Source of the DNA: a bacterium
GTDB taxonomy: Bacteria; Zhuqueibacterota; Zhuqueibacteria; Zhuqueibacterales; Zhuqueibacteraceae
Reading direction: 5' to 3'
Assembly (NCBI GenBank): GCA_023150945.1
Contig: JAKLJX010000013.1
Location: forward strand, 124,001-188,000
Length of the DNA stretch: 64,000 nt
Shown: positions 61,629-64,000 of the stretch, in pieces
How positions within the stretch are numbered: position 1 is the stretch's first letter
Layout of the letters: every line of letters begins with the position of its first letter
Made by a program: the position numbers and the translations under genes
Notes under the pieces: model-generated
What the model was told of the DNA's origin: nothing
The model's database searches: none
Seen by the model: the letters and a program-made list of their open reading frames with translations, nothing else

Positions 61629-63689
61629 ATGATGCGACGCAAGACAGGGATGAAAGCCGGCGCAGTGTTGTTGGCAATGATGATGATGATGGCGGCGTGC
61701 CGGCAGGCGCAACATGAAGCCGCGACGCTTCCGGCCAAGCCGGTCGACCCGGCCAACCTCGATACCACGGTTGCGCCGGGGCAGGATTTCTTTCGTTATG
61801 CCAACGGCAAGTGGCTGGACCAGAACCCCGTGCCGGCAGCCTACGGCTCCTGGACGAGTTTTCATGAGCTGAATTTGAAGAACGAACAAGTGTTGCACGA
61901 GATTTTGGCAGAGGCGGCCAAAAACACCAACGCGCCGCGCGGCAGTAATCTGCAGAAGATCGGCGATTTTTACGCCACCGGCATGGACTCCACAAAAATC
62001 GAAGCCCAGGGGCTGCAGCCAATTGCCGCGGACTTGGCGCGGCTGGCAGCCCTGCAATCACGCCAGGAGCTGGAGCGCGAGCTGGCCTGGTTTCATCTGC
62101 AGGCAGTGCCGGCCCTGTTTGTTTTCGATTCCGGCGATGACGACAAGAATAGCACACAAGTGATCGCGCAAATCTATCAAGGCGGCTTGGGCCTGCCCGA
62201 CCGTGACTATTACTTCAATCAGGATGAGCGCACGCGGCAGATCCGCGCGGCCTATGTGCAACACGTCGCCGCCATGTTGCGTCTGGCAGGCGATGACTCC
62301 GCGACTGCGGCTGCGGGCGCGCAGGCGGTGATGGCGATCGAAACCCGCCTGGCGAAATTCTCCTCGACCAATGTCGAGCTGCGCGATTCGGAGAAGAACT
62401 ATAACAAATTCTCCGCGGAAAAACTGGCAACGCTTGCGCCTGCTTTTGATTGGCAGAGCTACTTCACCGAATTGGGCATTCCAGAGCCTGGTGAAATCAA
62501 CGTCGGCCAACCCAAGTTTTTGTCGGGGGCAGCCGCGCTGCTCGATTCCGTGGCGCTCTCCGATTGGAAAACCTACTTGCGCTGGCATCTGCTCGCTGAG
62601 GCGGCACCGGCTCTGAGCGCGGCCTTTGTGAATGAGAACTTCGAATTCTACGGCACGACGCTGACCGGCGCCAAGGAGTTGCGGCCGCGCTGGCGCCGCG
62701 TGAAGGAGGTGATCGACAATCTGATGGGGGAGGCGCTCGGCGAGCTGTATGTCGCGCGGCGCTTCAGTCCGGAAGCGAAAACCCGCGCCCAGGCGATGGT
62801 GGACACCCTGCTCGCGGCATATGGCGAACGCCTGCGCAAGCTCGATTGGATGGACGACGCCACGCGGCAGGCGGCGCTCAAGAAGCTCTCCACCTTCGGC
62901 GTGAAGATCGGCTACCCCGAGGTCTGGCGCGACTATTCCGCGCTGGCAATCGATCGTTCCTCATACTTCGAGAATTTGAAACGCGCCGTGCAGTTCGAAC
63001 GGCGCCGGCAGCTCGGCAAGATCGGCAAGCCCATCGACCGCAGCGAGTGGGAGATGTCGCCGCCCACCGTGAATGCCTACTATCGTCCCACGCGCAATGA
63101 AATCGTTTTTCCCGCCGGCATTCTGCAGCCGCCGTTCTTCGAGGCCAGCGCCGATGCGGCGGTCAATTACGGCGGCATCGGCGCAGTGATCGGTCATGAA
63201 ATCACCCACGGCTTCGATGATGAAGGCAGCAAGTATGATGCAGAAGGCAACCTGAGATCCTGGTGGTCGCCGGCGGTGCGCAAGCAATTCGAAGCGCGGG
63301 CGCAGCGGCTGGTCGAGCATTTCAACGGCTACGTGGCGATCGACACGCTGCACGTGAACGGCAAGCTGACACTGGGCGAGAACATCGCCGACCTGGGCGG
63401 ATTGTGCATCGCCTACGACGGCCTGCAAAGGGCGCTCGCCGGCAAGCCACGGCCGCTGATCGACGGCTTCACGCCCGAGCAGCGCTTCTTTCTCAATTGG
63501 GCGCAGGTTTGGCGTATCAACTACCGTCCGGAAAGCCTGCGGCTGCAGGTGCTCACCAACGTGCACGCGCCCGGCAACTTCCGCGTGCTCGGCCCGCTTT
63601 CCAACATGCCCGAATTTCATGCGGCCTTCAACGTGAAGCCGGAACAGGCCATGTATCTGCCGGCAGAGAAGCTGGCCAGGATTTGGTAA
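61629..63689 (+). CDS. M13-family zinc metallopeptidase, lipoprotein (neprilysin/PepO-like)
   Basis: 686 residues from ATG 61629, preceded by GGAG and AAGG. Lipoprotein signal (LLAMMMMMAAC). The N-terminal domain opens PGQDFFRYANGKWLDQNPVP, the usual M13 start. The catalytic domain has NAYYRPTRNEIVFPAGILQP, the zinc motif His523-Glu-Ile-Thr-His527 and Glu584 in GENIADLGG with Asp588. The C-terminus ends LARIW where family members have a CxxW. It trims peptides at the cell envelope. It is separated from the glycan locus by terminator-like repeats and looks like a stand-alone gene. Confidence 0.92.
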   Translation: MMRRKTGMKAGAVLLAMMMMMAACRQAQHEAATLPAKPVDPANLDTTVAPGQDFFRYANGKWLDQNPVPAAYGSWTSFHELNLKNEQVLHEILAEAAKNTNAPRGSNLQKIGDFYATGMDSTKIEAQGLQPIAADLARLAALQSRQELERELAWFHLQAVPALFVFDSGDDDKNSTQVIAQIYQGGLGLPDRDYYFNQDERTRQIRAAYVQHVAAMLRLAGDDSATAAAGAQAVMAIETRLAKFSSTNVELRDSEKNYNKFSAEKLATLAPAFDWQSYFTELGIPEPGEINVGQPKFLSGAAALLDSVALSDWKTYLRWHLLAEAAPALSAAFVNENFEFYGTTLTGAKELRPRWRRVKEVIDNLMGEALGELYVARRFSPEAKTRAQAMVDTLLAAYGERLRKLDWMDDATRQAALKKLSTFGVKIGYPEVWRDYSALAIDRSSYFENLKRAVQFERRRQLGKIGKPIDRSEWEMSPPTVNAYYRPTRNEIVFPAGILQPPFFEASADAAVNYGGIGAVIGHEITHGFDDEGSKYDAEGNLRSWWSPAVRKQFEARAQRLVEHFNGYVAIDTLHVNGKLTLGENIADLGGLCIAYDGLQRALAGKPRPLIDGFTPEQRFFLNWAQVWRINYRPESLRLQVLTNVHAPGNFRVLGPLSNMPEFHAAFNVKPEQAMYLPAEKLARIW

Positions 63690-63882
63690 GCGCCGGCCAG
63701 TCCTGTACGCGCCAGTGCCGGCCAAGGCGTTGCGCCGCGCTCCCGGTGTTGCATCTGCTCCGGCAGCCGTGCGGTTGAGGCCGGCTCTGGCGCGTGTTGA
63801 AATCAATTCACAATACACCGCTGAATCCACCGCTGCAAGCAAGCGCGTTTTTGCCAGAAAGAAACAATGACTGGAAAAAAAT

Positions 63883-64000
63883 ATGCACAGACGAATTCTT
63901 GCCGCCGCGTTGATGTTCTGCTTTGCTTTGCCTTTGCAGGCGCAAACGATTCCCTTTGAATCAAAGCGCTGGGAGATCGACGCCAAAGAGAGCCGCGTCG
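63883..64000 (+). CDS. Secreted protein, N-terminal fragment
   Basis: ATG 63883 after an A-rich leader with GGAAAA. The first 39 codons show a signal peptide (MHRRILAAALMFCFALPLQA, cleavage near Ala-Gln-Thr) and then IPFESKRWEIDAKESRV before the window ends. The mature start resembles secreted LamG/DUF1080-like proteins only faintly, so no function is assigned. Confidence 0.6.
   Translation, partial: MHRRILAAALMFCFALPLQAQTIPFESKRWEIDAKESRV

Noticed and set aside
1-64000. tRNA, rRNA, CRISPR arrays, integrases or transposase genes
   Set aside because: I looked for tRNA-like arms, rRNA motifs, regularly spaced direct repeats and transposase signatures and saw none.

Overview
The window is high-GC DNA from a diderm bacterium. 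Several secreted proteins end in an Asn-Tyr-Pro-Asn-Pro-Phe (FlgD-like, type IX secretion) C-terminal domain. A PorV-like outer-membrane protein, TonB-dependent receptors without SusD partners and many lipoproteins are also present. This combination fits the FCB group; I would guess an uncultured lineage such as candidate phylum KSB1 (Zhuqueibacterota) or a Calditrichota relative. No rRNA or other taxonomic marker is present, so this is inference.

Region 1 (1-20 kb) is a glycan-degradation cluster. It holds a partial carbohydrate-binding secreted protein and, divergently, a GH94 disaccharide phosphorylase. These are followed by a TonB-dependent receptor, a large secreted sorting-domain protein, a PorV-like barrel, a GHL10 glycosidase, a FAD oxidoreductase, a polysaccharide deacetylase and a ROK-type regulator. 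On the opposite strand are a GH38 alpha-mannosidase and a second GHL10 lipoprotein. The two ends diverge from a near-perfect inverted repeat that contains both -35 boxes.

Region 2 (20-29 kb, minus strand) has an Opp/Dpp-type ABC importer (two permeases, two ATPases), a TPR protein with a possible sigma-54 promoter, and four tandem paralogous lipoproteins ending in a His-Phe-Thr-Gln-Tyr block.

Region 3 (29-41 kb) is signalling. A plus-strand run encodes a histidine kinase, a TonB receptor, a DUF4154/YfiR-like protein, a REC-PAS-kinase and a response regulator. It is followed on the minus strand by two NtrC-type sigma-54 activators with degraded receivers and an OppA-like binding protein.

Region 4 (41.5-61 kb) is a large exopolysaccharide or surface-glycan locus: an LptF/G permease fused to a Roadblock domain, Wza- and Wzz-like proteins, a nucleotidyltransferase fused to a priming sugar transferase, a Wzy-like polymerase, a Wzx-like flippase and a GT2. 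A second block, behind a well-formed sigma-54 promoter, encodes an asparagine-synthetase homologue without its glutaminase Cys, an MBOAT acyltransferase with an SGNH partner, a 2-hydroxyacid dehydrogenase, a phosphoenolpyruvate mutase and an ATP-grasp ligase. The mutase carries the full phosphonate signature but no phosphonopyruvate decarboxylase is nearby. This makes the block the best candidate here for an undescribed system, a C-P containing decoration of a surface glycan or small molecule.

Region 5 (61-64 kb) holds structured intergenic repeats, an M13 peptidase lipoprotein and the first 39 codons of a secreted protein. Several families of intergenic fold-back repeats are scattered through the window.
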